Origin: G965115915 sp965115915 | Lineage (GTDB): Bacteria > Pseudomonadota > Gammaproteobacteria > Eutrophobiales > Eutrophobiaceae | DNA length: 64,000 nucleotides | Assembly (NCBI GenBank): GCA_965115915.1 | Contig: OZ220483.1 | Coordinates: 1,736,001-1,800,000 of the forward strand | Direction of reading: 5' to 3' | Part shown: positions 54,483 through 63,721 of the stretch, piece by piece | Position numbering within the stretch: position 1 is the stretch's first letter | How the letters are laid out: every line of letters starts with the position of its first letter | Translations under genes and position numbers: made by a program | Notes under the pieces: model-generated | What the model was told of the DNA's origin: nothing | The model's input: the letters and a program-made list of their open reading frames with translations, nothing else | Database searches by the model: none

Positions 54483-54497
54483 CTACTCCCACTCGAT
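54483..54497 (+). repeat. guaA 3' end, attachment-site-like (proximal)
   Basis: CTACTCCCACTCGAT is the guaA stop codon and final codons read on the plus strand. It is identical to 46,882–46,896 and similar at 49,051 and 50,433. guaA 3' ends are a known integration hotspot for genomic islands using tyrosine integrases; no integrase is visible in the window. Confidence 0.65.
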
Positions 54498-56102
54498 CGT
54501 GGCAGGCGGTTTGCTGGAGATATCATAGCCAACACGGGAAATGCCATCGACCTCGTTGATGATACGGTTGGAAACCCGTGCCAACAGATCCGATGGCAAC
54601 CGCGCCCACTCGGCAGTCATGAAATCCACGCTGTTTACCGCACGCAGCACGATGACATAGTCGTGTTTCCTGGCATCGCCCTGAACACCAACCGATTTGA
54701 CCGGCAGAAACACGGCAAAGGCCTGACTCAGTTCCCTGTAAAGACCCGCGCTGTGCAACTCCTGCAGAAAAATATGGTCCGCCTTGCGCAGCAGATCAAG
54801 ATACTCGGCACGCACCTCACCCAGTACCCGGACAGCCAAACCCGGACCCGGAAAAGGGTGACGATGAATGATCGCCGGAGACAAACCCAACTCCAGGCCC
54901 AGTTCACGCACTTCGTCCTTGAACAGCTCACGCAGCGGTTCCAGCAGACGCAAGCGCATGGCCGATGGCAACCCACCAACATTGTGGTGGGATTTGATGG
55001 TATGCGCTTTGCCAGTGCGTGCGGATGCCGACTCTACCACGTCCGGATAGATGGTCCCCTGTGCCAGCCAGGTGCAGTCCTGGTACTGCTGTGCCTGGGC
55101 TTCAAATATCCGAATGAACTCATGTCCTATGATATGTCGCTTTCGCTCCGGGTCACTGACCCCATCCAGGGCCCGCAGAAAAGCCTCTCCGGCATCAATC
55201 CGACTGACCTGAAGTCCCATAGCGGCAAACGTCCGCATCAATTCATCACCCTCATGCAGGCGCAGCAGACCATTGTCGACAAACACGCAGTGCAACTGCG
55301 AGCCGATAGCCTTGTGTAACAACGCGGCCACCACCGAGGAGTCGACACCACCAGACAACGCGAGCAGCACCCGTTCATCGCCAACCTGCTCGCGCACCTG
55401 CCGAATTATGTCCTCGACAATGTTGGAGACATGCCACAGCCTGTGACAACCCGCGATATCATGCAGGAATCGACAAAGGATAGACTGGCCCTGCCGGGTA
55501 TGGGTAACTTCCGGATGAAACTGCAGACCATAAAAACGCCGCTCCTCATCCGCCATACCCGCGATAGGCGCATTCTCGCTGGAAGCGACGCAGCGAAACC
55601 CGGGTGGCAATGCCTCCACCTTGTCCCCATGACTCATCCATACATCCAGCAAGCTGTCCTGCTCGACACCGGTAGTACCCCGCACATCCCGCAGCAACGC
55701 ACAGCCATCCAGCACACGCACCGTGGCATGGCCAAACTCACGTGGTCCGCCAGCACTGATGCTACCACCAAGCTGATGCGCCATGGTCTGCATTCCATAA
55801 CAGATGCCGAGCAACGGTACACCCAGTGTGAACACCGTTTCGTCGACCCGGCAATGCCGGGAGGCCACTACCGATTCCGGCCCACCAGACAGTATTACCG
55901 CACACGGCCTGAAATCCACCAGTTCCGATGCCGGCATATCCCAGGGATGTATTTCGGAATAGACTCCCGCTTCCCGTACCCGGCGGGCGATGAGTTGTGT
56001 GTACTGGGAACCGAAGTCCAGAATCAGCACCCGGGTATCATGGATGCCATGACTATTATTTGAAACCGCCTCGGTGACAGCAGAAAAATTGCCGTCAGAC
56101 AC
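54483..56102 (-). CDS. guaA: GMP synthase (glutamine-hydrolysing)
   Basis: This 539-residue enzyme aminates XMP to GMP. The N-terminal amidotransferase has nucleophile Cys in GICYGMQTMAHQLGG and catalytic His/Glu in FHPEVTHT. The ATP-pyrophosphatase P-loop is LALSGGVDSSVVAALLH, and the C-terminal dimer domain ends PPATIEWE. I chose GTG 56102, which overlaps the guaB stop by 8 bp and gives ~14 residues before the standard DTRVLILDFGSQYTQLI; longer readings lie inside guaB. Its extreme 3' end doubles as the presumed island attachment site and the protein end is intact. Confidence 0.95.
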   Translation of the reverse strand: MSDGNFSAVTEAVSNNSHGIHDTRVLILDFGSQYTQLIARRVREAGVYSEIHPWDMPASELVDFRPCAVILSGGPESVVASRHCRVDETVFTLGVPLLGICYGMQTMAHQLGGSISAGGPREFGHATVRVLDGCALLRDVRGTTGVEQDSLLDVWMSHGDKVEALPPGFRCVASSENAPIAGMADEERRFYGLQFHPEVTHTRQGQSILCRFLHDIAGCHRLWHVSNIVEDIIRQVREQVGDERVLLALSGGVDSSVVAALLHKAIGSQLHCVFVDNGLLRLHEGDELMRTFAAMGLQVSRIDAGEAFLRALDGVSDPERKRHIIGHEFIRIFEAQAQQYQDCTWLAQGTIYPDVVESASARTGKAHTIKSHHNVGGLPSAMRLRLLEPLRELFKDEVRELGLELGLSPAIIHRHPFPGPGLAVRVLGEVRAEYLDLLRKADHIFLQELHSAGLYRELSQAFAVFLPVKSVGVQGDARKHDYVIVLRAVNSVDFMTAEWARLPSDLLARVSNRIINEVDGISRVGYDISSKPPATIEWE

Positions 56103-57645
56103 GATAGTTTGGTGGCTCCTTGGTGATGGTGACATCATGCACGTGGCTTTCACGGTAACCTGCACCGGTCAGGCGCACAAACCGCGCCCGGGTACGCAGC
56201 TCTTCAAGGGTGGACGAGCCCGTATAGCCCATCGCGGCACGAACCCCTCCCATCAACTGGCGGATGATGCCCAGCGCGGGCCCTTTGTAGGGGACCCGTC
56301 CCTCAATACCTTCCGGTACCAGTTTGTCCAGTTCATCGGCCTCCTGGAAATAACGGTCGGCAGAACCATGCTGACGCGACATCGCCCCCAGAGAACCCAT
56401 GCCACGATAAGATTTGTAGGTGCGACCCTGGAAGATCTCCACCTCACCAGGCGCCTCCTCGGTTCCGGCGAATATACTGCCAATCATCACGCTGTCGGCA
56501 CCCACCGCCAGGGCCTTCGCAATATCGCCAGAGTAACGGATACCACCATCCGAGATAACTGGCAGATCCTTGCCCCTCAGGGCCTGAAAAACATTGGCAA
56601 GTGCGGATATCTGGGGGACACCCACGCCACTGACCACCCGGGTTGTACAGATCGAACCCGGACCGATCCCTACCTTGACGGCATCCACACCAACATCCAG
56701 CAATGCCAGGGCTGCCTCGGCCGTGGCAATATTGCCACCAATGATCTGCATGTCCGGCCACCGTTTGCGAATGGCAGCGATCATGTCCAGCACACCTCGG
56801 GAGTGACCATGCGCGGTATCCACCACAATCACGTCAACACCCGCCTCTACCAGGGCCTCGGTACGCTCCAGCGAAACACTGCCGATTCCGACGGCGGCAC
56901 CTACCCGCAGACGCTCATCCGAGTCCAGACAGGCGTTCGGATACTCCATCGCCTTTTGCATATCCTTGACCGTGATCAGACCAACCAGTCGAAAATCCTC
57001 GTCCACGACCAGAACCTTCTCTATCCGGTGATGATGCAGCAGACGGTGCACCTCCTCCTTGTCAGGATGCTCATGCACCGTGATCAGCCTGTCCTTGGGT
57101 GTCATGATATTGCGCACCGGATCACCCGTGCGAGTCTCGAAACGGAAATCCCGGCTGGTAACAATGCCGACCAGTTCACCCCCATCAACCACCGGGACTC
57201 CGGAGATCCCCTTCTCCCGAGTCAGTTCGATTACCTCATGGATGCTGGTGTCCGGACTGACCGTCAACGGATCGTTAATGATACCGCTTTCAAAGGTCTT
57301 CACTCTGCTGACATGTCGCACCTGCTCCTTGATGCTCATGTTCTTGTGGATAATACCGATGCCCCCCTCCTGGGCAAGCGCAATGGCAAGCGCAGATTCA
57401 GTTACGGTGTCCATCGCTGCGGAAAGCAGCGGAATATTCAGGTGTATAGCGCGTGTCAGACGGCCCCCCAGCGCAACATCACGCGGCAAAACCCTGGAAA
57501 ACTCCGGCACCAACATAATATCGTCAAAGGTAAGGGCCTCTTCTATCGTCTGCAGTTGGCTGCCAGGCCTTGCCGCAAGAGAAGCCGATGCAGCGGGCCG
57601 CAGACACGGCTCCGCATCAGATGACACCGGTCCGGAACGCTTCAT
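56095..57645 (-). CDS. guaB: IMP dehydrogenase
   Basis: This 516-residue enzyme oxidises IMP to XMP, the committed step to GMP. It has the catalytic loop GIGPGSICTTRVVSGVGVP (Cys near residue 330), two CBS domains (~residues 115–235, beginning NDPLTVSPDTSIHEVIEL) and the phosphate-binding GADSVMIGS. ATG 57645 is fixed by an ATGA overlap with the DUF934 stop. This leaves an N-terminal extension of about 27 residues (Pro/Ala-rich) before the usual EALTFDDIMLVP. It is followed by guaA as in most bacteria. Confidence 0.95.
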   Translation of the reverse strand: MKRSGPVSSDAEPCLRPAASASLAARPGSQLQTIEEALTFDDIMLVPEFSRVLPRDVALGGRLTRAIHLNIPLLSAAMDTVTESALAIALAQEGGIGIIHKNMSIKEQVRHVSRVKTFESGIINDPLTVSPDTSIHEVIELTREKGISGVPVVDGGELVGIVTSRDFRFETRTGDPVRNIMTPKDRLITVHEHPDKEEVHRLLHHHRIEKVLVVDEDFRLVGLITVKDMQKAMEYPNACLDSDERLRVGAAVGIGSVSLERTEALVEAGVDVIVVDTAHGHSRGVLDMIAAIRKRWPDMQIIGGNIATAEAALALLDVGVDAVKVGIGPGSICTTRVVSGVGVPQISALANVFQALRGKDLPVISDGGIRYSGDIAKALAVGADSVMIGSIFAGTEEAPGEVEIFQGRTYKSYRGMGSLGAMSRQHGSADRYFQEADELDKLVPEGIEGRVPYKGPALGIIRQLMGGVRAAMGYTGSSTLEELRTRARFVRLTGAGYRESHVHDVTITKEPPNYRV

Positions 57646-58148
57646 GACCGCTCACATCTGCGGTACAGCGGCTGTGGCTCATCACAGGCCGCCTGGTAAC
57701 GCACAGAAAAACCCTCTAACGCCTGCAACGCGGGCTCGATATCTTCCTGCTTACGCAACAGAAAGGAATCGATGCCACAACGCATCATAAAGAACACCTG
57801 ATCCCGCAACACATCGCCGACCGCACGAAGCTCGCCACGGTAACGGTAACGCTCCCGCAGCAGCCTGGCCAGTGAATAACCCCGACCATCAGTAAACACC
57901 GGAAAATTCACCGCAATCAGCGGGAACCGCTGCAGATCCGGCAGCAGTTGCTCCGGATCAACATCACCATCAACGCACACACCGGGTACCGGCTCACGCT
58001 GTAGCAACACAGCGCGGTGTTGCTGCCAAAAAGCGAATGGCAAGATCAACGCGCCATCAGGCAATTCCTCGGGGGCAGGCAATGATTCCGAATCACAGTA
58101 CAATTGCCAGTTATCCTCAAGCACCCGCCGATCTTTAATGATCCGCAT
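57642..58148 (-). CDS. DUF934 family protein, sulfite reductase partner
   Basis: This 168-residue protein belongs to DUF934, found next to cysI-type sulfite reductases that lack a CysJ subunit. It begins MRIIKDRRVLEDNWQLY and shows the family stretch IAVNFPVFTDGRGYSLARLLRERYRYRGEL (split: IAVNFPVFTDGRGYSLA and RLLRERYRYRGEL). Its likely role is in electron delivery or assembly of the reductase, but that is not proven. It overlaps cysI by 14 bp and guaB by ATGA. Confidence 0.88.
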   Translation of the reverse strand: MRIIKDRRVLEDNWQLYCDSESLPAPEELPDGALILPFAFWQQHRAVLLQREPVPGVCVDGDVDPEQLLPDLQRFPLIAVNFPVFTDGRGYSLARLLRERYRYRGELRAVGDVLRDQVFFMMRCGIDSFLLRKQEDIEPALQALEGFSVRYQAACDEPQPLYRRCERS

Positions 58149-59790
58149 AGACAGCCTCCTTGAAGGGGCCCATACCAATACGCCTATAGGTGTCCAGAAA
58201 ACGCTCCTCACTGGTGCGATGACACAGATATACCTGAACTATCTGCTCAATCACATCTGCTACCCGCTCCTTGTCGATTGCAGGCCCCAACCGCTCCCCA
58301 AGCGCCGCGTCGTTCTCCGCAGAACCACCCAGTGTAAGCTGATAATACTCCACACCCTTCTTGTCCACGCCAAGGATGCCGATATGACCAACATGATGAT
58401 GACCACACGCATTCATGCATCCGGACATCTTGATTCTAAGCTCGCCAATATCGTACAGATAGTCCAGGTTATCGAACTTCTCGTTAATCTGATGCGCAAT
58501 CGGAATGGAACCGGCATTCGCCAGTGAACAGTAATCCAACCCCGGACAGCAGATCATGTCCGTCAGCAAGCCAATATTGGGGGTCGCCAGGTTCTCGGCA
58601 CACAGTGCCTGCCATACGCTGTAGAGGTCGGCCTGTCGCACATGTGGCAGTACCAGATTCTGATCGTGGGTAACCACAATTTCATCGTGGCTGTAACGGG
58701 CAGCAAGGTCCGCGATCCGGTGCATCTGCACATCCGTGGCATCGCCCGGGGGTCGCCCGGGCGCCTTCAGTGAAACGATAACCGCACGATAACCCGGAAC
58801 CTTGTGCTCATGCAGATTGCGCTTGACCCACGCGGCAAACCGGGCATCCCGCTCCAGACAGGCGGCAAAACCGGTATCGTCGGCTGCCCCAACCTCGTAT
58901 TGAGGATGCGAGAAATGCGCCTTCACACGTTCCAGTTCAGCCGCGTCCAACAGCAACGAGGAGTCTCGGATCAGGCTCCACTCCTGCTCTACCTGACGCC
59001 TGAATTCCTCCGTGCCAAGGGCACTGACCAGGATCTTGATACGTGCCTTGTAGCGGTTGTCACGTCTGCCGTGGCGGTTATACACACGCAGGATCGCCTC
59101 CAGATAGGACAGCAGATGCGGCTTGTCGAGAAAAGCACGTATCTCTCGACCGATATACGGCGTGCGCCCCAATCCTCCTCCGACCAGTACCCGAAACCCG
59201 ACCCGACCATCTTCTCCCCGATACAGATACAGGCCAATATCATGCACCTGCACAGCAGCACGATCATGCCCGGCACCGGAGACAGCAATCTTGAACTTGC
59301 GTGGCAGATAGCTGAACTCGGGATGGAACGTGGACCACTGACGAATAATTTCACAGTATGGGCGTGGGTCCTCACATTCATCCCGGGCAATGCCGGCAAA
59401 CTGATCCGAGGTGATATTACGGATACAGTTACCACTGGTCTGTATGGCATGCATCTGCACCGTTGCCAAATCGGCAAGAATGTCAGGCACAGTCTCCATG
59501 CGCGGCCAGTTATACTGGATATTCTGCCGGGTGCTGAAATGTCCAAAGCCCCGATCATAGCGGGTGGCAATCGATGCCAGCATATGCAGTTGGCACGACG
59601 AGAGCAACCCATAGGGAACCGCAACCCGTAGCATCGGAGCATGGGTCTGAATGTACAGACCATTCATCAAGCGTAGTGGACGAAACTCCTCATCACTCAG
59701 TTCGCCGGCAAGAAAACGCTGCATCTGCTCGCGAAACTGGGTAACACGCTCATCTACGATGGTCTGATCATACTGGTCGTACCGATACAT
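58135..59790 (-). CDS. cysI: Nitrite/sulfite reductase hemoprotein (CysI type)
   Basis: This 551-residue siroheme enzyme probably reduces sulfite to sulfide in sulfur assimilation. The cluster-siroheme cysteines are present as C-x5-C in CCPGLDYCSLANAGS and C-x3-C in SGCMNACGHH. Siroheme-binding arginines lie in FGHFSTRQNIQYNW and TSGNCIRNITSD. ATG 59790 follows GGAGAACTC. There is no CysJ flavoprotein; the DUF934 gene replaces it, suggesting a ferredoxin or other donor. The roughly 170 bp to the cobO stop hold nothing recognisable. Confidence 0.9.
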   Translation of the reverse strand: MYRYDQYDQTIVDERVTQFREQMQRFLAGELSDEEFRPLRLMNGLYIQTHAPMLRVAVPYGLLSSCQLHMLASIATRYDRGFGHFSTRQNIQYNWPRMETVPDILADLATVQMHAIQTSGNCIRNITSDQFAGIARDECEDPRPYCEIIRQWSTFHPEFSYLPRKFKIAVSGAGHDRAAVQVHDIGLYLYRGEDGRVGFRVLVGGGLGRTPYIGREIRAFLDKPHLLSYLEAILRVYNRHGRRDNRYKARIKILVSALGTEEFRRQVEQEWSLIRDSSLLLDAAELERVKAHFSHPQYEVGAADDTGFAACLERDARFAAWVKRNLHEHKVPGYRAVIVSLKAPGRPPGDATDVQMHRIADLAARYSHDEIVVTHDQNLVLPHVRQADLYSVWQALCAENLATPNIGLLTDMICCPGLDYCSLANAGSIPIAHQINEKFDNLDYLYDIGELRIKMSGCMNACGHHHVGHIGILGVDKKGVEYYQLTLGGSAENDAALGERLGPAIDKERVADVIEQIVQVYLCHRTSEERFLDTYRRIGMGPFKEAVYADH

Positions 59791-59964
59791 GAGTTCTCCA
59801 CCCGCACCGGCCATATTCCGTGCAGGTCGGTAAACAATTGATTATAACCCCTAACTTCTTTTCCCGCCATACCGCAGCCACGCAGTACCAGAGTGCAACT
59901 GCAAACCACCGAAGGCAATCCGGACCGGGAACAACCCGCCTACCGTCTGCCGCAGGCGCTGACA

Positions 59965-60573
59965 TCACCATTCCACCCCTTTCTGCGCCTTGACGCCCTG
60001 GTTGAATGCGTGCTTGACCTCCAGCACCTCGCTGACGGTATCCGCGATATCGATCAAGGACTGGATACGCGGCCTGCCCGTGAGGATGACATGCTGCCTG
60101 GCAGGACGCGCCTGCAGGCTATCGATCACCATGCACGGATCCAGATACTCATAACTGAACAGATAGTGGATCTCATCCAGCACGACCAGAGCAAGGCCCG
60201 GATCCTTCAGCATCAAGGCAGCCTCCTCCCAGGTCCGTGCCGCAGCCTGCATATCCCGCTCTCGGTCCTGGGTGTCCCAGGTAAAACCGGTGCCCATGCA
60301 ACGATATTCGACATTTGGTAAGGCACTGAAGAATTTCTGTTCGCCGGTCTTCCATTTCCCCTTGATGAACTGTACCACCCCTACCCGTTTCCCATGCCCC
60401 AGACAACGGCAAACCGTACCAAAGGCCGAACTGCTCTTGCCCTTGCCATCGCCATACAGACAGATGATAAGCCCTGCTGATCTACGTGCACGGGAGATGC
60501 GGGCATCCATCAGCTTTTTTTCAGCCTGCATCCTGGCTCTGTGCGCCTCCTGCACATCCTTCGCATCATTCAT
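59965..60573 (-). CDS. cobO: Cob(I)yrinic acid a,c-diamide adenosyltransferase
   Basis: This 202-residue CobO/BtuR-type ATP:corrinoid adenosyltransferase has P-loop YGDGKGKSSSAFG, the GVVQFIKGKWKTGEQ motif, DEIHYLFSYEYLD and VILTGRPRIQSL. It provides adenosylcobalamin. The start ATG 60573 (MNDAKDVQEAHRARMQ) fits the family. It stands alone among non-cobalamin genes, which suggests a salvage role. queG (33.5 kb) also needs cobalamin. Confidence 0.93.
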   Translation of the reverse strand: MNDAKDVQEAHRARMQAEKKLMDARISRARRSAGLIICLYGDGKGKSSSAFGTVCRCLGHGKRVGVVQFIKGKWKTGEQKFFSALPNVEYRCMGTGFTWDTQDRERDMQAAARTWEEAALMLKDPGLALVVLDEIHYLFSYEYLDPCMVIDSLQARPARQHVILTGRPRIQSLIDIADTVSEVLEVKHAFNQGVKAQKGVEW

Positions 60574-60648
60574 ATGGAGGAACCCCGGGGACAGGGACGA
60601 CTTCCCAGGCGACAGGCCCGTCTTCGATACCCACAGCGACACACAATA

Positions 60649-61116
60649 TCAGCATTCACACTGCATCCGCAGGGCATCATCGCCATCCGCATAATGACCC
60701 TTCAACAAATCAATGGACCTGAAACCAAGCATTTCATACAGCCGAACCACCGCTATATCATCCCGCCGCACCTCCAGACGCAGTCGTGTATAGCCACGTT
60801 TCCGGCACTGCCGCAGACATCGACGCAACAGACTGGAGCCTATGCCCTGCCCACGCCAGCCAGGATGCACAGCGATCGAGTACAACCGGGCCGGCCGGGC
60901 TCCAGCAGGCAACAACAACATCGCAAAAGCGATCACCTCGGTCGCCTGCTCCGCGACCAGCGTGAGTGATTTGGCCTGGGTCAGGAGATACCTCAACTGA
61001 CGCATGCTGTAACGATCAAACAGAAAACTACTGGTCTCTATTCCAGCTATGGCGTGTATATCCCGTACCGTGGCACAACGCACCCGAATGTGCCTTGCAC
61101 ACGCTGGTCTGCTCAT
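60649..61116 (-). CDS. GNAT family N-acetyltransferase (RimI-like)
   Basis: This 155-residue GNAT enzyme has acetyl-CoA loop SIAVHPGWRGQGIGSSLL and a C-terminal RLEVRRDDIAVVRLYEMLGF, close to RimI/RimJ-type N-terminal acetylases. ATG 61116 forms an ATGA overlap with the lptB stop; a longer reading would enter lptB. The target is unknown. It is followed by cobO after 75 bp. Confidence 0.8.
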   Translation of the reverse strand: MSRPACARHIRVRCATVRDIHAIAGIETSSFLFDRYSMRQLRYLLTQAKSLTLVAEQATEVIAFAMLLLPAGARPARLYSIAVHPGWRGQGIGSSLLRRCLRQCRKRGYTRLRLEVRRDDIAVVRLYEMLGFRSIDLLKGHYADGDDALRMQCEC

Positions 61117-61850
61117 AAGCGAAAATCCTCTCCCAGATAGGTATCCCGCACCTGCGTATTGCAAAGAATCTCATCAACCGTTCCTGAAACAAGCACTTGG
61201 CCATTACTGATGATGTAGGATCGATCGCAAATCCCCAGCGTCTCGCGCACATTGTGGTCGGTAATAATAATACCTATGTCATGACTGGTGAGCCAGCGGA
61301 TGATCTTCTGTATGTCACCAACGGAGATCGGGTCAACCCCGGCGAAGGGTTCATCCAGTAACAGAAAACGCGGGTTTGTCGCAAGGGCACGGGCAATCTC
61401 CACCCGGCGGCGCTCCCCACCGGACAAACTGGCGCCCATATGCTCGCGCAAATGCTCTATATGGAATGCCTGTAACAGGAATTCCAGGCGGTGCGGGATA
61501 GTCTGCTCCCGAATCCGCGGAGAAATCTGAAGGATTGCCCGGATATTGTCCTCCACGCTCAGCGCGCCGAAGATCGAGCCCTCCTGTGGCAAATATCCCA
61601 GCCCCCTGCGAGAACGCTGATCCATTGACAGCCGACTGATCTCCACACCATTGAGCTGAATAGAGCCACTATCACACGACACCAGGCCAATGATCATGCC
61701 AAAACAGGTGGTCTTGCCTGCCCCATTCGGACCCAGCAGTCCGACGACTTCACCGCTATACACAAGCAGACTCACATCACTGACCGCCCGGTGCCTCAGA
61801 AAGCATTTACCTAAATGGCTTACAGTAAGGGTGTTTTTCACGCGCTTCAT
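61113..61850 (-). CDS. lptB: LPS export ABC transporter ATPase LptB
   Basis: This 245-residue ATPase powers LPS transport from the inner membrane with LptFG–LptC. It has Walker A GPNGAGKTTCFGMI, LPQEGSIFGALSVEDNI (Q-loop), signature LSGGERRRVEIARAL, Walker B FLLLDEPFAGVDPISVGD and a switch His in ITDHNVRETL. The usual neighbours lptC–lptA are missing, and it points away from rpoN, whereas in most gammaproteobacteria lptB precedes rpoN on the same strand. Confidence 0.94.
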   Translation of the reverse strand: MKRVKNTLTVSHLGKCFLRHRAVSDVSLLVYSGEVVGLLGPNGAGKTTCFGMIIGLVSCDSGSIQLNGVEISRLSMDQRSRRGLGYLPQEGSIFGALSVEDNIRAILQISPRIREQTIPHRLEFLLQAFHIEHLREHMGASLSGGERRRVEIARALATNPRFLLLDEPFAGVDPISVGDIQKIIRWLTSHDIGIIITDHNVRETLGICDRSYIISNGQVLVSGTVDEILCNTQVRDTYLGEDFRL

Positions 61851-62084
61851 GTCAGGGGGAAGGGGCAGGAAAACGGCGATCGGGCTTGCTCTTCATTGTT
61901 CTGCGCCGGACAGTTGAACGCAGTATGATTTTTGCTATCCTTAAAAATAAATATTGATTGGATGGCAGGATAAGGCCGGTACGCAGAATGCAACTCCTGA
62001 AACAGACCATGCAGACTAACAAGTCACCATCAACCATATAGCTCGCTTGATGGGTAGCCAGCTTATCACACCGTACCGAACAAC

Positions 62085-63566
62085 ATGAAAGCGGCGCAAT
62101 CCATCAGACAGCGCCAGATTCAGAAACAGACCCTGAATCTGACCCCACAACTACGACAGTCTCTGCGTTTGCTACAGCTTTCCAGCCTGGAATTGGAGGC
62201 AGAAATCGAACACACCCTGGAATCCAATATCATGCTGGAACGGGACGATGATGCAGATACTACTCCCGCTCCTGGAGAAACAGCCTCGCCAGAGCTTTCC
62301 ACCGGAGAGGAGACTGATGCCACCGGACTGAAATTGGACGGAAGCGACCCGGACGTGGATGTGCCTGGTGACACTGACTGGTCAGACCCTCCCGATACAT
62401 GGCTTCCGTCATCCTCTGCCGTACCCAACGAGGAAAACGGGACCGAACCATACGAGTACCTGGAAATACACACTGGCACTCTCACCGAACATCTGCTGCA
62501 GCAGATCCACCTGGAGGCGCCCAATGACACTCTACAATTCGTCGCCACAACAATTATCTATTCGCTGGATCGGGACGGCTTCCTGACTACGCCGCTGGAG
62601 GACATCATGGCCATGCTGCACGGCACGAACCCCACCCTGACAATGGAAGACCTGCAACATGGTTTGCGGCTGGTACAGGCCATGGAACCAGTCGGCGTTG
62701 CTGCCAGGGATCTGCGCGAATGCCTGCTGTTGCAACTCGAACAGCACCCGCCCTCACAGCCGTTTCTGGAAGAAGCAATCACGCTGGTACAAGACCATAT
62801 GCAACTGCTGGCAAAACGCGACTCCTGCACACTACAACGCAGGACCCGGTTCAAGCGAGCGCGGCTGGAAGGTGCGATGCGGTTAATCCGCAGCCTTGAC
62901 CCCAGGCCGGGGGGACGATTTAACTTGCGCAATACAGAATACCTGTCTCCCGACATTCGGGTATGGAAAAATTCCCGGGGCCAATGGCAGGCAGAACTGA
63001 CACGGGCCCATCTACCCAGGCTACGCATCAACCGGCACTACCGAAGCATGACCAAAAACCTCGCAGAGAAAACGGAAAACGCCTTCCTGCGCACCCATCT
63101 ACAGGAAGCCAACTGGTTTCTCTCCGCGCTTGAAAAGCGCGCCAATACCGTTTATCGTATCGCCACTTGCATAGTGACACGGCAACAGGAATTCTTTGAG
63201 CACGGCTTGGAATTTATGAAACCCATGGCACTGCAGGACATAGCACAGGAACTTGATTTGCACCAGTCCACCATATCCCGCGCCAGCAATGGCAAATATA
63301 TGGAGACACCACACGGGATATACGAGTTGCGACGATTTTTTTCAGGCAGCCTGCCAACAATCGGCGGCTCCCCCTGTTCGTCTACTGCGGTGCAGGCGTT
63401 GATCGCAAAGCTGATCGCCGAGGAAGACCCCAAAAAACCAATCAGCGACAGTCAATTGGTCAAACTACTGAATGCCAGGGGCCTGTATGTCGCCCGGCGC
63501 ACCATCAACAAGTACCGGCAAACAATGTCCATCCCTTCCTCCTCCGAACGCCGTCAGTCCTTCTGA
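62085..63566 (+). CDS. rpoN: RNA polymerase sigma-54 factor
   Basis: This 493-residue sigma factor has a Gln-rich region I (QKQTLNLTPQLRQSLRLLQLS) binding core activators, an acidic region II, the core-binding and HTH region ending QDIAQELDLHQSTISRASNGKYME, and the RpoN box ARRTINKYRQTM that reads the -24 element. It is the sigma factor expected at both pilA promoters at 4.65 and 5.55 kb. The 234 bp between it and lptB hold both promoters. It is followed by hpf after 155 bp. Confidence 0.96.
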   Translation: MKAAQSIRQRQIQKQTLNLTPQLRQSLRLLQLSSLELEAEIEHTLESNIMLERDDDADTTPAPGETASPELSTGEETDATGLKLDGSDPDVDVPGDTDWSDPPDTWLPSSSAVPNEENGTEPYEYLEIHTGTLTEHLLQQIHLEAPNDTLQFVATTIIYSLDRDGFLTTPLEDIMAMLHGTNPTLTMEDLQHGLRLVQAMEPVGVAARDLRECLLLQLEQHPPSQPFLEEAITLVQDHMQLLAKRDSCTLQRRTRFKRARLEGAMRLIRSLDPRPGGRFNLRNTEYLSPDIRVWKNSRGQWQAELTRAHLPRLRINRHYRSMTKNLAEKTENAFLRTHLQEANWFLSALEKRANTVYRIATCIVTRQQEFFEHGLEFMKPMALQDIAQELDLHQSTISRASNGKYMETPHGIYELRRFFSGSLPTIGGSPCSSTAVQALIAKLIAEEDPKKPISDSQLVKLLNARGLYVARRTINKYRQTMSIPSSSERRQSF

Positions 63567-63721
63567 AGCTTCCCCTGAAGACTGTGGTAATTCTTTGTTT
63601 CCCCGGCATTTTCCTATTTTTATTCCGCCACAACACCGCACAATGGCCACACTGCGGCACCTTGGCCGGGTCAGTCGTGGTCGAAGACACTCACCCCAAT
63701 ACATGACCAGGAGCTGGAACC

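Noticed and set aside
59791..60648. Cobalamin riboswitch near cobO
   Set aside because: Only 75 bp lie upstream of cobO before the GNAT gene; no B12-box-like sequence was seen.
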